This document shows positions 7,294-16,400 of a stretch of 64,000 nucleotides of DNA, one piece after another (positions within the stretch are counted from its first letter, which is position 1; every line of letters starts with the position of its first letter). The position numbers and the translations under genes are program-made. The DNA is from Ornithinicoccus sp045032955. GTDB lineage: Bacteria > Actinomycetota > Actinomycetes > Actinomycetales > Dermatophilaceae. The stretch is from NCBI RefSeq assembly GCF_045032955.1, contig NZ_JBJFZU010000005.1, forward strand, positions 186,001-250,000, read 5' to 3'. The notes below the pieces were generated by a model that worked only from the letters and a program-made list of their open reading frames with translations, was not told the origin of the DNA and ran no database searches.

Positions 7294-8648
7294 GCAGCAG
7301 CACCCTGGCCCCGCCCGACACCGCCCGGGCGGTGCTGGGGCTGGCGCAGGTCTGCGTCGGCGCCGTCGTCCGGGCACGGGTCACCGACGGCACCCGGACG
7401 GGATGGCCGGCCTGGCACCGCCCCGACCTGGACGCCCCCGCCGAGCTCGGGATCGGTGACGGCAGCGTGTACGACGGGGACGCGGGCATCGGGTGGGCGC
7501 TGGCGCACCTGGCCCCGGCCCTGGGCCTGCCGGAGCTGGAGCCGTGGGCCCGGGCCGCGTTGGGCCCACCGTCGTCCCGGTCGGCGCGGACCACCCCGGG
7601 CGCAGGGTTGCTGGACGGTGCGGCGGGGGTGCAGGTGGCCCGGGCGCAGGCCTCCAGCGTCCTGGGGAACAGCGTCCCGGGTCATGGCGTCCTGGGGGAC
7701 AGCGAGCGCGGCGCGCTGCCCCCGGCCACCGCGGTGGCTCCGCACGTGGACCATCTCAGCGGGCTGTCCGGTCTGCTGCTGGCCCACCTGAGCCTGGGCG
7801 CCCCTCGGCGGGACACCGACGAGGTCGCGGAGGCGCTGCTCGCCGCCGGGCGGGCCCGAGGCGAGGGCTGGTGCTACCCCGGGCCGGACGTCGGGGTCGT
7901 CGGGGACGGCGGTGGGTTCGGTGAGGCGATTGCGGTGTTCGCACCGCTGACCGGGTTGGCGCACGGCAGCAGCGGGGTCCTGCTCGCCCTCGCGCACTGG
8001 CTGGCCGGCGGTCCGCGGCCGGATCTGGCACGCCGCGCCCGGCAGCGGCTGCGTCAGACCTGGGACTGGGAGAGCGCGTGGGCCGACCCCGTCCTCGGCT
8101 GGCCTGACCTGCGCGAGGGACCCGGCGCATACCCCGTGCTGTGGTGCCACGGTGCCGCCGGGATCGCGGCCACCCGCCTGGAGCTGCTCCGGCTGCTGGA
8201 GCAGGGCGTCGACCTGGGGATCCTCGGGGACGTGCTGCGGGCGCAGGCGGAGTCGGCGGTGCTGCTCTGCGGACGGCAGGTGACGGCGACCGCGGGCCGG
8301 GCCCGGCAGCTCCTGGAGGCGCACGGCCCGGACCCGGTGCGGCTGGACCCGGACGGGTCGGGCCTCACCCTGTGCCACGGCCTCGCCGGCCCGCTGGACG
8401 TGCTGGCGACCGCGGCGCACCGGTGGGACGTGCCGCAGCACCTGACGACGGCGCGGGACGCGGTCCTGGACGTGGCCACGTTCCAGGGGGACGACCCGTC
8501 GCTCTGGCCGACCGGGCAACGCACCCGCGGCGGGTACGGGCTGTTCCAGGGGCTGGCCGGGACCGCGCTGGTGCTGGCCCGGGTGGCCGACCCCGCCTGC
8601 GCGCCCAGCCCGAGCCTGTTCGGGGTGCCCGTCGGGGGCGCCGGCTGA
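7290..8648 (+). CDS. LanC-like lanthionine cyclase
   Basis: 452 residues with the recurring Gly-rich helices of the LanC alpha/alpha barrel. Conserved LanC signatures are GLAHGSSG (His225), LWCHGAAGI (Cys286, His287) and LCHGLAGPL (Cys362, His363). Cys286, Cys362 and His363 match the three zinc ligands of NisC-type cyclases, so zinc-activated thiol addition to dehydroamino acids is expected. GTG 7290 overlaps the HopA1 stop. It closes a four-gene operon in which protease tail, kinase, lyase and cyclase form a complete lanthionine route without any separate precursor gene. Confidence 0.88.
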   Translation: MSSSTLAPPDTARAVLGLAQVCVGAVVRARVTDGTRTGWPAWHRPDLDAPAELGIGDGSVYDGDAGIGWALAHLAPALGLPELEPWARAALGPPSSRSARTTPGAGLLDGAAGVQVARAQASSVLGNSVPGHGVLGDSERGALPPATAVAPHVDHLSGLSGLLLAHLSLGAPRRDTDEVAEALLAAGRARGEGWCYPGPDVGVVGDGGGFGEAIAVFAPLTGLAHGSSGVLLALAHWLAGGPRPDLARRARQRLRQTWDWESAWADPVLGWPDLREGPGAYPVLWCHGAAGIAATRLELLRLLEQGVDLGILGDVLRAQAESAVLLCGRQVTATAGRARQLLEAHGPDPVRLDPDGSGLTLCHGLAGPLDVLATAAHRWDVPQHLTTARDAVLDVATFQGDDPSLWPTGQRTRGGYGLFQGLAGTALVLARVADPACAPSPSLFGVPVGGAG

Positions 8649-8717
8649 GATCGGGACCGACCGGGGTCGGCGCGACGGGCCGGCGCGTGGGTCAGCGCGA
8701 CAGGTCGGCGGAGGGTC

Positions 8718-9155
8718 TCAGCCCTGCTCGGGGAACCAGATGGCGATCTCGCGGGCGGCGGACTCAGGGCTGTCCGAGCCGTGCACGATGTTCTGCTGGA
8801 CCTTCAGGCCCCAGTCCCGTCCGTGGTCCCCGCGGATGGTGCCGGGGGCGGCGGCGGTGGGGTCGGTGGCACCGGCCAGCGAGCGGAAGCCAGGGATGCA
8901 GCCCTCGCCCTCGATGACGGCCGCGGTCACCGGGCCCGAGGACATGAACTCCAGCAGCGGCTCGTAGAACGGCTTGCCCTCGTGCTCGGCGTAGTGCGCC
9001 TCCAGCTGCTCGCGGCGGGGGGTCACCACGGCGAGCGCGGCGAGCACGTAGCCCTTGGCCTCGATCCGGCGGAGCACCTCCCCGGAGAGCCCGCGGCGGT
9101 AGCCGTCCGGCTTGACGAGGACGAGGGAGCGTTCGGTCTGCGGCATGTCGGTCAC
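8718..9155 (-). CDS. ndk: Nucleoside-diphosphate kinase
   Basis: 145 residues from GTG 9155 (or 142 from ATG 9146). It transfers the gamma phosphate between nucleoside triphosphates and diphosphates through a phosphohistidine. The N-terminal LVLVKPDGYRRGLSGEVL and the active-site NIVHGSDSPESAAREI are diagnostic, with the catalytic His in the latter. Normal family length. It points toward the LanC gene (convergent, 69 bp apart) and follows uppP, with DUF4233 further upstream; in many actinobacteria folC, DUF4233 and ndk are contiguous. Confidence 0.97.
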   Translation of the reverse strand: MTDMPQTERSLVLVKPDGYRRGLSGEVLRRIEAKGYVLAALAVVTPRREQLEAHYAEHEGKPFYEPLLEFMSSGPVTAAVIEGEGCIPGFRSLAGATDPTAAAPGTIRGDHGRDWGLKVQQNIVHGSDSPESAAREIAIWFPEQG

Positions 9156-9219
9156 CCGCCCAGGGTACGTGCCCGTCCGGGCCGCGAGCGGACCCCGGCC
9201 GCCCGGGTCCCGGACCGGT

Positions 9220-10050
9220 CTACGGCTGGATGACGCCGAAGCCGAGGAGGCCGAAGAGCACCAGCGCCAGCACGATCCGGTAGATCATGAACGGCGTGAA
9301 GGTGTGCGTGGTGATGTAGCGCATGAACCAGGCGATGACGGCATACCCCACCGCGAAGGCGATGACGGTCGCGATCCCGATCGCGCCCCAGGCGGTGCCG
9401 GAGCCGATCGCGTCCCCGGTGACCACCTTGACCAGCTGCAGGCCGCCCGAGGCGAGCACCGCCGGGATGGCCAGCAGGAAGGAGTAGCGGGCCGCGGCCT
9501 CCCGGGTGAAGCCCATGAACAGGCCACCGGCGATGGTGCCGCCGCTGCGGGAGACGCCGGGCACCAACGCCAGCGCCTGCCACAGCCCGAAGAACAGGCC
9601 GTCCTTCCAGGTGAGGTCGCGCAGCTCCTTGCGCTGGGTCCCGACCCGCTCCGCGGCCAGGATGACGAAGGCGAAGACGAGCAGCATGGTGGCGGTGATC
9701 CAGAGGCTGCGCAGGTCGGTCTCGATCCAGTCCTGCAGCAGCAGGCCGAGCAGCCCGATCGGGATGGTGCCCAGGATCACCCACCAGCCGAGCAGGACGT
9801 CCGGGTCGGAGCGCGGCACCCTGCCCACCAGCGAACGGCACCAGGCGGCGACGATCCGGGCGATGTCGTGCCGGAAGTAGATGAGGACGGCGGCCTCGGT
9901 GCCGAGCTGGGTGATCGCGGTGAAGGCGGCGCCCGGGTCGTCCTGCCCGAGGAACCGGCCCACGATCGAGACGTGGGCGCTGGAGGATATCGGCAGGAAC
10001 TCGGTGAGCCCCTGCACCACCCCGAGGATGACCGCTGTCCAGTAGTCCAT
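9220..10050 (-). CDS. uppP: Undecaprenyl-diphosphatase (BacA/UppP)
   Basis: 276 residues, ATG start. Integral membrane enzyme that dephosphorylates undecaprenyl diphosphate to recycle the lipid carrier of peptidoglycan synthesis. Both active-site motifs are present: GLTEFLPISSSAHV near the N-terminus and LVPGVSRSGGTIAGG in the middle. At least seven hydrophobic segments. It starts 3 nt after the DUF4233 stop, so the two are co-transcribed. Confidence 0.97.
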   Translation of the reverse strand: MDYWTAVILGVVQGLTEFLPISSSAHVSIVGRFLGQDDPGAAFTAITQLGTEAAVLIYFRHDIARIVAAWCRSLVGRVPRSDPDVLLGWWVILGTIPIGLLGLLLQDWIETDLRSLWITATMLLVFAFVILAAERVGTQRKELRDLTWKDGLFFGLWQALALVPGVSRSGGTIAGGLFMGFTREAAARYSFLLAIPAVLASGGLQLVKVVTGDAIGSGTAWGAIGIATVIAFAVGYAVIAWFMRYITTHTFTPFMIYRIVLALVLFGLLGFGVIQP

Positions 10051-10053
10051 CCG

Positions 10054-10425
10054 TCAGTCTCCTTCCGCGGCGGCGGCGCGCTCGGCGGTCAACCGGTCCA
10101 GGCGTCGTCCCTGGTGCAGGCACAGCCACCACAGGGGGGTGAAGATCAGGGTCAGCGCCAGCATCGCCGGCAGCACCAGCGCCGAGGCGAGGGTGAGGGC
10201 CTGGGCCAGCCACCCCAGCGCCACCCCGCGCGGGCTGCGCATCGCCCCGGCGGCCAGCGCGCACAGCAGCGCCAGCGCCAGGCCCCCCACCAGGTATGCC
10301 GTCGCGCGCGGGTCGCTCTCGATCCCGGCGAGGCGCCAGGCCACCAGCGCACCGAAGAAGACCGACATCGCCTGGGCCAGCAGGGTCGTGGCGCACAGGC
10401 GACGCGTGAGGATGCCGGGGGTCAC
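10054..10425 (-). CDS. DUF4233 family membrane protein
   Basis: 123 residues from GTG 10425, which lies 8 nt downstream of GGGAGG; a longer frame to 10503 has no ribosome site. Four hydrophobic segments (LLAQAMSVFFGALVAW, AYLVGGLALALLCALAA, LASALVLPAMLALTLIF among them). The family is normally encoded between folC and ndk in actinobacteria, and here it lies between them but separated from folC by two inverted genes. Function unknown. Confidence 0.8.
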   Translation of the reverse strand: MTPGILTRRLCATTLLAQAMSVFFGALVAWRLAGIESDPRATAYLVGGLALALLCALAAGAMRSPRGVALGWLAQALTLASALVLPAMLALTLIFTPLWWLCLHQGRRLDRLTAERAAAAEGD

Positions 10426-10542
10426 CGGGTCATCCTCCCAGACGTCGGCTGGGAGCCTTCTCAGCAACCCGCCAGCAGCAGCGCATACCCTGGTGTCGCT
10501 CACCTCGACCGATCACGCACCGTCACCCGCAGGAGCCCCCAG

Positions 10543-11175
10543 ATGCCCAGACCTGACCGCAGCACGGCCGGGAACGACCGGGCGGCCAAGGCCGCCAAGA
10601 TCCAGAAGGCCGGGGCGGCGCGCGAACGCCGGCGCGGCCTCCTCATCTGGGGGTCGGCCGCGCTGGTCATCGTCCTCATCGTCGGGGCCGTCGTGTTCGC
10701 CGTGGTCCGCGACTCCCCCGCCCTGGTGGAGCTGTCCGGGGTGGAGGAGTACGAGACCGAGGCCGCCAACCACACCGGCGACCCGGTCGAGTACGAGCAG
10801 TCGCCCGGCGTGGGCGGTCCGCACCACCCCGCGTGGTGGAACTGCGGCGTCTACCCCGAGGAGATCCCGCAGGAGCACGCGGTGCACGCCCTGGAGCACG
10901 GCGCCGTCTGGCTGACCTACCAGCCCGACCTGCCGCAGGACCAGATCGACGTCCTCACGGACCTGGGCGGTCAGGACTACATGCTCGTCAGCCCGAACCC
11001 CGACCAGGAGTCGCCGGTCGTCGCCACCTCCTGGAACCGTCAGATGAGCCTCGACACCGCCGACGACCGGATGCTGCGTGCCTACATCCGCGAGTACAAG
11101 CAGGGCATCGATACCCCCGAGCCCGGAGCGGCCTGCACCGGCGGGACGGTGACGGACCTCGTGGCACGCTCGTGA
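10543..11175 (+). CDS. DUF3105 family membrane-anchored protein
   Basis: 210 residues from ATG 10543, preceded by AGGAG. A basic N-terminus (KAAKIQKAGAARERRRG) precedes one transmembrane helix (LLIWGSAALVIVLIVGAVVF), then an extracytoplasmic domain with PHHPAWWNCGVYPEEIPQEH and HALEHGAVWLTYQP. These His/Cys/Trp motifs are typical of DUF3105, a family often encoded beside DUF305 proteins. A metal-related role has been suggested for such pairs; this is not proven by the sequence. Confidence 0.85.
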   Translation: MPRPDRSTAGNDRAAKAAKIQKAGAARERRRGLLIWGSAALVIVLIVGAVVFAVVRDSPALVELSGVEEYETEAANHTGDPVEYEQSPGVGGPHHPAWWNCGVYPEEIPQEHAVHALEHGAVWLTYQPDLPQDQIDVLTDLGGQDYMLVSPNPDQESPVVATSWNRQMSLDTADDRMLRAYIREYKQGIDTPEPGAACTGGTVTDLVARS

Positions 11176-11957
11176 CCGAGCCTGCTGAGCGCCCAGGGCC
11201 CGCCGCGACCGCCGGACCCGCGGCGCCCACGACGCCCCGGGACCGGTGGCGCAGCTTCGGCGCACCGGCGCTGGCCGCAGTCACCATCGTGGCGCTCTGC
11301 CTGGGGGCGTTGGTCGGCTGGCTCGCCTTCGGCGATCGCGCTCCCGACGACGGGGGTGCGGACGCGGGCTTCGCCCGGGACATGAGCGAGCACCATGCCC
11401 AGGCGGTGCAGATGTCCACGCTGGTGATGCAGCGCACCGAGGACGAGGACGTCCGCCGGTTGGCCGTCGACATCACCAACAACCAGGCCTTCGAGCGCGG
11501 GATGATGGCCACCTGGCTGCAGGACTGGGGCCTGCCGCGGGCCCGTGGCGGGGACCGGATGGAGTGGATGGCCGGTCACGACCACATGGACATGGACCTG
11601 CCCGCGGGCGTGGTCATGCCCGGGATGGCCTCACCGACCGAGATCCAGGAGCTGACCGACGCCTCCGGCGGAGAGGCCGAGGTCCTCTTCCTGGAGCTGA
11701 TGACCACCCACCACCTGGCCGGCGTCGAGATGGCCGAGGCGGCCCTCGACACGGCCGACCAGCCGGAGGTGCTGGCCGCCGCCCAGCGGATGGTCGACGC
11801 GCAGACCGGCGAGGTCACGCTGATGCGGGACATGCTCGTGGAGCGGGACGCCGAACCCCGGGAGGACATCGACGCCTGGTTGGCCGAGCAGGAGGCAGAA
11901 GCCGCGCAGGACGACTCCCCCGCGGTACCGGTCCAGCCGGACCACTCCGACCACTGA
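11172..11957 (+). CDS. DUF305 family membrane-anchored protein
   Basis: 261 residues; GTG 11172 overlaps the DUF3105 stop by 4 nt (GTGA). One transmembrane helix (LAAVTIVALCLGALVGWLAF) precedes a helical domain with the two family hallmarks, FARDMSEHHAQAVQMS and ELMTTHHLAGVEMAEAAL, plus a Met/His-rich linker (MAGHDHMDMDLP) that could bind copper. The ferritin-like DUF305 fold is found in secreted copper-responsive proteins. The Met/His content supports a metal role only by analogy. Confidence 0.85.
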   Translation: MTEPAERPGPAATAGPAAPTTPRDRWRSFGAPALAAVTIVALCLGALVGWLAFGDRAPDDGGADAGFARDMSEHHAQAVQMSTLVMQRTEDEDVRRLAVDITNNQAFERGMMATWLQDWGLPRARGGDRMEWMAGHDHMDMDLPAGVVMPGMASPTEIQELTDASGGEAEVLFLELMTTHHLAGVEMAEAALDTADQPEVLAAAQRMVDAQTGEVTLMRDMLVERDAEPREDIDAWLAEQEAEAAQDDSPAVPVQPDHSDH

Positions 11958-11968
11958 TCGCATACCCG

Positions 11969-12009
11969 ACCGAGCGTCGGGTCTAGAGCAACCACAAGCG
12001 ACGCTCGGT
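11969..12009. terminator. Inverted repeat between convergent DUF305 and folC genes
   Basis: ACCGAGCGTCG at 11969-11979 pairs perfectly with CGACGCTCGGT at 11999-12009 across a 19-nt loop, between two convergent stops. It is not followed by a T run. Its arm is the core of the 22-bp element that forms the arrays at 40322 and 41672, so it may be two opposed copies of that element acting as a bidirectional terminator. Confidence 0.6.
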
Positions 12010-12018
12010 GGGTCTGAC

Positions 12019-13464
12019 TCAGGTGGTGGTGATGCCCACCAGGGCCCGTACCTCGGCGGCCGTGGTCACCGAGCCGGTGGCCAGCACCGCCCCGCCGACC
12101 CCGCCGTCGTCGGCCAGGCCGGCCGCGACGTCGAGGGCGTCCGGGAGGTCCTCCACCACGCTCACCCGGTCCTCGCCGAAGAACTCCGCGGCCAGCTCAC
12201 CCAGCCGGCGCGGGCGGATGGCGCGCGGTGACGTGGTGCGGGTGACCACGACATGGTCGAGCACCTGCTCCAGCTGCTGCACCATCTCCTCGGCGGCCTT
12301 GTCCTCCAGCACCGCGAGCACCCCCACCAGCCGGGTGAAGGTGAACGACTCACGCAGCGCCTCGACCAGGGCGGCCACCCCGGCCGGGTTGTGCGCGGCG
12401 TCGACCAGCACGGTCGGTGAGCGGCGCACGATCTCCAGCCGTCCCGGGGAGCTCACGTCGGCCAGCGCGGCGCGCAGCACCTCGTCGCTCAGTGGCTGCT
12501 CACCGCCCCCGACGAAGGCCTCCACCGCGGCGATCGCGATCGCCGCGTTGTGTGCCTGGTGCCCGCCGAAGATCGACAGGAACAGGTCGGTGTAGTCGCC
12601 GGCCAGGCCGCGCACCGACACCTGCTGACCGCCGACGGCGACGTCCCGCTCCAGCACCCCGAAGTTGGTGCCCTCGGCCCGCAGGTCCGCGCCGACCTCC
12701 TCGGCCCGCTCCACCAGGATGCTCATCACCTCCGGCTCCTGGACACCGACGACCGCGATCGCGCCGGGCTTGATGATCCCCGACTTCTCGGCCGCGATCT
12801 CCTCCACCGTCTCGCCCAGCAGGCGGGTGTGGTCGAGGGCGATCGGGGTGAGCACGGCGACGTCGCCGTCGGCGACGGAGGTGGCGTCCCAGACCCCGCC
12901 CAGGCCTACCTCCACGACGGCGACCTCGACCGGGGCGTCGGCGAAGGCGGCATACCCGAGGCAGACGATGACCTCGAAGTAGGTCATCCGCACCTGTCGG
13001 GACGGCTCGTCCGAGGCGGCGCTCTCGGCGTCGACCATCTCAACGAAGGGCAGCACCTCGTCGTAGATGTCGACGAACGTCCGCATCGAGATCGGCTCAC
13101 CGTCGATGCTCACCCGCTCGCGCATGTCGTGCAGGTGCGGGCTGGTGAACCTGCCGGTCCGCAGCCCCATCTCGCGCAGCAGGCGCTCGGTGATCCTGGC
13201 GGTCGACGTCTTGCCGTTGGTGCCGGTCAGGTGCACCATCCGGAACGTCCGCTGCGGGTCGCCCATCAGCTCCATCACCCTGGCCACCCGGTGCAGGGTC
13301 GGCTCCGGCATGTGCTCGGGGGTGCGCGCCAGGATCTCCTCGCTGACCTGCGCGTAGCGCGCCAGCAGCGCGGGGTCGGGCTCGGGCTCGCGGGCCGGTG
13401 TCGCCGGGACGGCCTGCCCCGGGTCCAGCGGCAGCTCGTTGCCCTCGAAGAAGTCGTCGCTCAT
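12019..13464 (-). CDS. folC: Bifunctional folylpolyglutamate synthase/dihydrofolate synthase
   Basis: 481 residues. A Mur-ligase-family enzyme that adds glutamate to dihydropteroate and folates. The P-loop is MVHLTGTNGKTSTARI, followed by GRFTSPHLHDMRERV, VEVGLGGVWDATS, TPIALDHTRLLG and the C-terminal DAAHNPAG. The ATG overlaps the ileS stop by 4 nt, so folC is read from the ileS transcript and shares its T-box control. Roughly family length, with a slightly long acidic N-terminus. Confidence 0.95.
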   Translation of the reverse strand: MSDDFFEGNELPLDPGQAVPATPAREPEPDPALLARYAQVSEEILARTPEHMPEPTLHRVARVMELMGDPQRTFRMVHLTGTNGKTSTARITERLLREMGLRTGRFTSPHLHDMRERVSIDGEPISMRTFVDIYDEVLPFVEMVDAESAASDEPSRQVRMTYFEVIVCLGYAAFADAPVEVAVVEVGLGGVWDATSVADGDVAVLTPIALDHTRLLGETVEEIAAEKSGIIKPGAIAVVGVQEPEVMSILVERAEEVGADLRAEGTNFGVLERDVAVGGQQVSVRGLAGDYTDLFLSIFGGHQAHNAAIAIAAVEAFVGGGEQPLSDEVLRAALADVSSPGRLEIVRRSPTVLVDAAHNPAGVAALVEALRESFTFTRLVGVLAVLEDKAAEEMVQQLEQVLDHVVVTRTTSPRAIRPRRLGELAAEFFGEDRVSVVEDLPDALDVAAGLADDGGVGGAVLATGSVTTAAEVRALVGITTT

Positions 13465-16400
13465 CGTGCCTCCACCTTCGAGATCATCAGCTCCACGGTG
13501 CGCTCACCGTCGAGGGTCGCTCCGGTCCGGTATGCCCCGTCCCGCGCCGGCGGGAGGACCTGCCCGGTCCCCGCCGCACCGAACTGCACGGCCAGGGTCT
13601 CGCTCATCACCAGCTGCTGGTGCGCCATCGCGGCGCCCCAGACGTCGTCGTCACCGACCACGGTGAGGCTGATCCGGTCGGCGATGTCGAGCCCGGCGTC
13701 CTTGCGGGCCCCCTGCACCGCCCGGACCAGGTCGCGCGCCAGGCCCTCCTGGGCCAGGTCCTCGCTCACCTCGGTGTCCAGGACCACGAAGCCGCCGCCG
13801 TGCCCGCGCAGCATCGAGGTCGCGGTGCCCGAGTCCGCGTCCCCGCCGGAGACCACGGTCTCCAGGGTGAACTCGCCCTCGACCAGCGCCAGCCCGCCGG
13901 AGGTGACGGTGCCGTCCTCGGCCACCGACCAGTCCCCCGACTTGGACCCCTTGATCGCCGCCTGCACCTGCTTGCCGAGGCGCGGGCCGGCGGCGCGGGC
14001 GTTGACCACCAGCCGCTGCTCGACCCCGATGTCGGCGCTGGAGGCCTGCGCGACGTCGAGCACCCGGACCTCGCGCACGTTGACCTCCTCGCGCACCAGG
14101 TCGGCCAGGTCGGCCAGCCCCTGCGGGTGCGCGGTGGCGACGGTGAGGGTGGCCAGCGGCAGCCGCACCCGCAGGCCCCGTGCCTTGCGCAGCGCCAACG
14201 CCGCCGAGCAGACCTCGCGCACCGTGTCCATCGCCGCCACCAGCTCGGGGTCTGCGGGCAGGTCGTCGGCCTCGGGCCAGTCGGTCAGGTGCACAGACTC
14301 ACCCCCGGTGAGACCCCGCCATACCTCCTCGGTGAGCAGCGGCAGCAGCGGCGCCGCGACCCGGCAGGTCACCTCGAGCACGGTGTAGAGCGTGTCGAAG
14401 GCGGCTGCGTCCTCGGCCCAGAACCGGTCCCGAGAACGCCGGATGTACCAGTTGGTGAGCACGTCGACGAAGTCCCGGATGGTGTCGGCCGCGACGGCGA
14501 TCTCGTTGCCGTCGTAGGCCTCCTGGGTCGTGGTGACGAACTCCCGGGTCTTGGCCAGCAGGTACCGGTCCAGCTCGTGCGTCGACGACGTCGACCAGCG
14601 GGCCTGGTGGCCGGCGGCGTTGGCGTAGAGACCGAAGAAGTACCACGCGTTCCACAGCGGGATCATCGTCTGCCGGACCCCGTCCCGGATCCCCTGCTCG
14701 GTGACCACCAGGTTGCCGCCGCGCAGGATGGGCGAGGACATGAGGAACCAGCGCATCGCGTCGGCACCGTCCCGGTCGAAGACCTCCCGCACGTCCGGGT
14801 AGTTCTTCAGCGACTTGCTCATCTTCTGCCCGTCGCTGCCGAGCACGATGCCGTGGCTCAGGCAGGTGGAGAAGGCCGGCCGGTCGAAGAGGGCGGTGGC
14901 CAGGATGTGCAGCGTGTAGAACCAGCCGCGGGTCTGCCCGATGTACTCGACGATGAAGTCGGCCGGGAAGTGGTCGTCGAACCACTGCTCGTTCTCGAAC
15001 GGGTAGTGCACCTGCGCGTAGCTCATCGAGCCGGAGTCGAACCACACGTCCAGCACGTCCTCGACCCGCCGCATGGTGGAGCGCTCCCCCTCCGGACGCG
15101 GGTCGTCAGGGTTGGGCCGGGTCAGCTCGTCGACGAAGGGGCGGTGCAGGTCGACGTCGCCGTCCCGGTCCCGCGGCAGCGTCCCGAAGTCGGCCTCGAT
15201 CTCGGCCAGCGAGCCGTAGACGTCGATCCGAGGGTAGGCGGGGTCGTCGCTGCGCCAGACCGGGATCGGGCTGCCCCAGAACCGGTTCCGGGAGATCGAC
15301 CAGTCCCGGGCGTTCTCCAGCCACCGGCCGAACTGGCCGTGCTTGACGTGCTCGGGCACCCAGGTGATCTGCTCGTTGGTGCGCAGCATGTCGTCCTTGA
15401 TCTTCGTCACCTCGACGAACCAGGACGACACCGCCTTGTAGATCAGCGGCTGCCGGCACCGCCAGCAGTGCGGGTAGGAGTGCGCGTAGCTCTCCCGGCG
15501 CAGCAGCACGGTGCCCTCGGTGACGCTGCCCTGCTCCCCGCGTTCGGACCGCCCCGCCGACGTCTGGTTGCGGGTGGCGGCCTTGAGGTGGTCCTGGATC
15601 GGGGCGTTGGCGTCGAAGACCAGCATCCCGGCGTACTCGTCCACCGGGCTGAGGAAGGCACCGTCGGCGCCCACCGGCATCACCGGCTCGATCCCCTCCC
15701 GGTCGGTGACCACCTTGTCGTCCTCACCGAACGCGCCGGCGGTGTGCACCAGCCCGGTGCCGTCCGTGGTGGTGACGAACTCGGCGACCACGATCCGGTG
15801 CGCGCGCTCCCACCCCTCGTAGTACGAGAACGGCGGACGGTATGCCCGTCCCGCCAGCTCGGCGCCGGTCCAGCTGCCCAGCACCTGCGGCTCCTCCCCC
15901 AGCTCGCGGGCGTAGGAGGCCAGCCGCTCCCGGGCGATCAGGTAGCGCTGCGGCTCGGTGGCGTCGCCCTCCTCCCCGGGCAGCGAGCCCTGCACGAGGA
16001 CGTACTCGATGTCCTCGCCGACCATGATCGCCAGGTTCGCCGGCAGGGTCCACGGGGTGGTCGTCCAGACCAGCGCCAGCGCCCCGGCGAGCAGGTCCTC
16101 CCGCTCGGACACGGCGCCGTCGCCGCCACCGCTGCCCTCGGCCGGCAGCAGCCGCGCACCGACGGTGACCGCCGGGTCCTGACGCACCTGGTAGACCTCG
16201 TCGTCCATCCGCAGCTCGTGGTTCGACAGCGGGGTCTGGTCGTTCCAGCAGTAGGGCAGCACCCGGAAGCCCTCGTAGACCAGCCCCTTGTCGAACAGAC
16301 TCTTGAACGCCCACAGCACCGACTCCATGTAGTCGACGTTCAGCGTCTTGTAGTCGTTGCCGAAGTCGACCCAGCGAGCCTGCCGGGTGACGTAGTCCTC

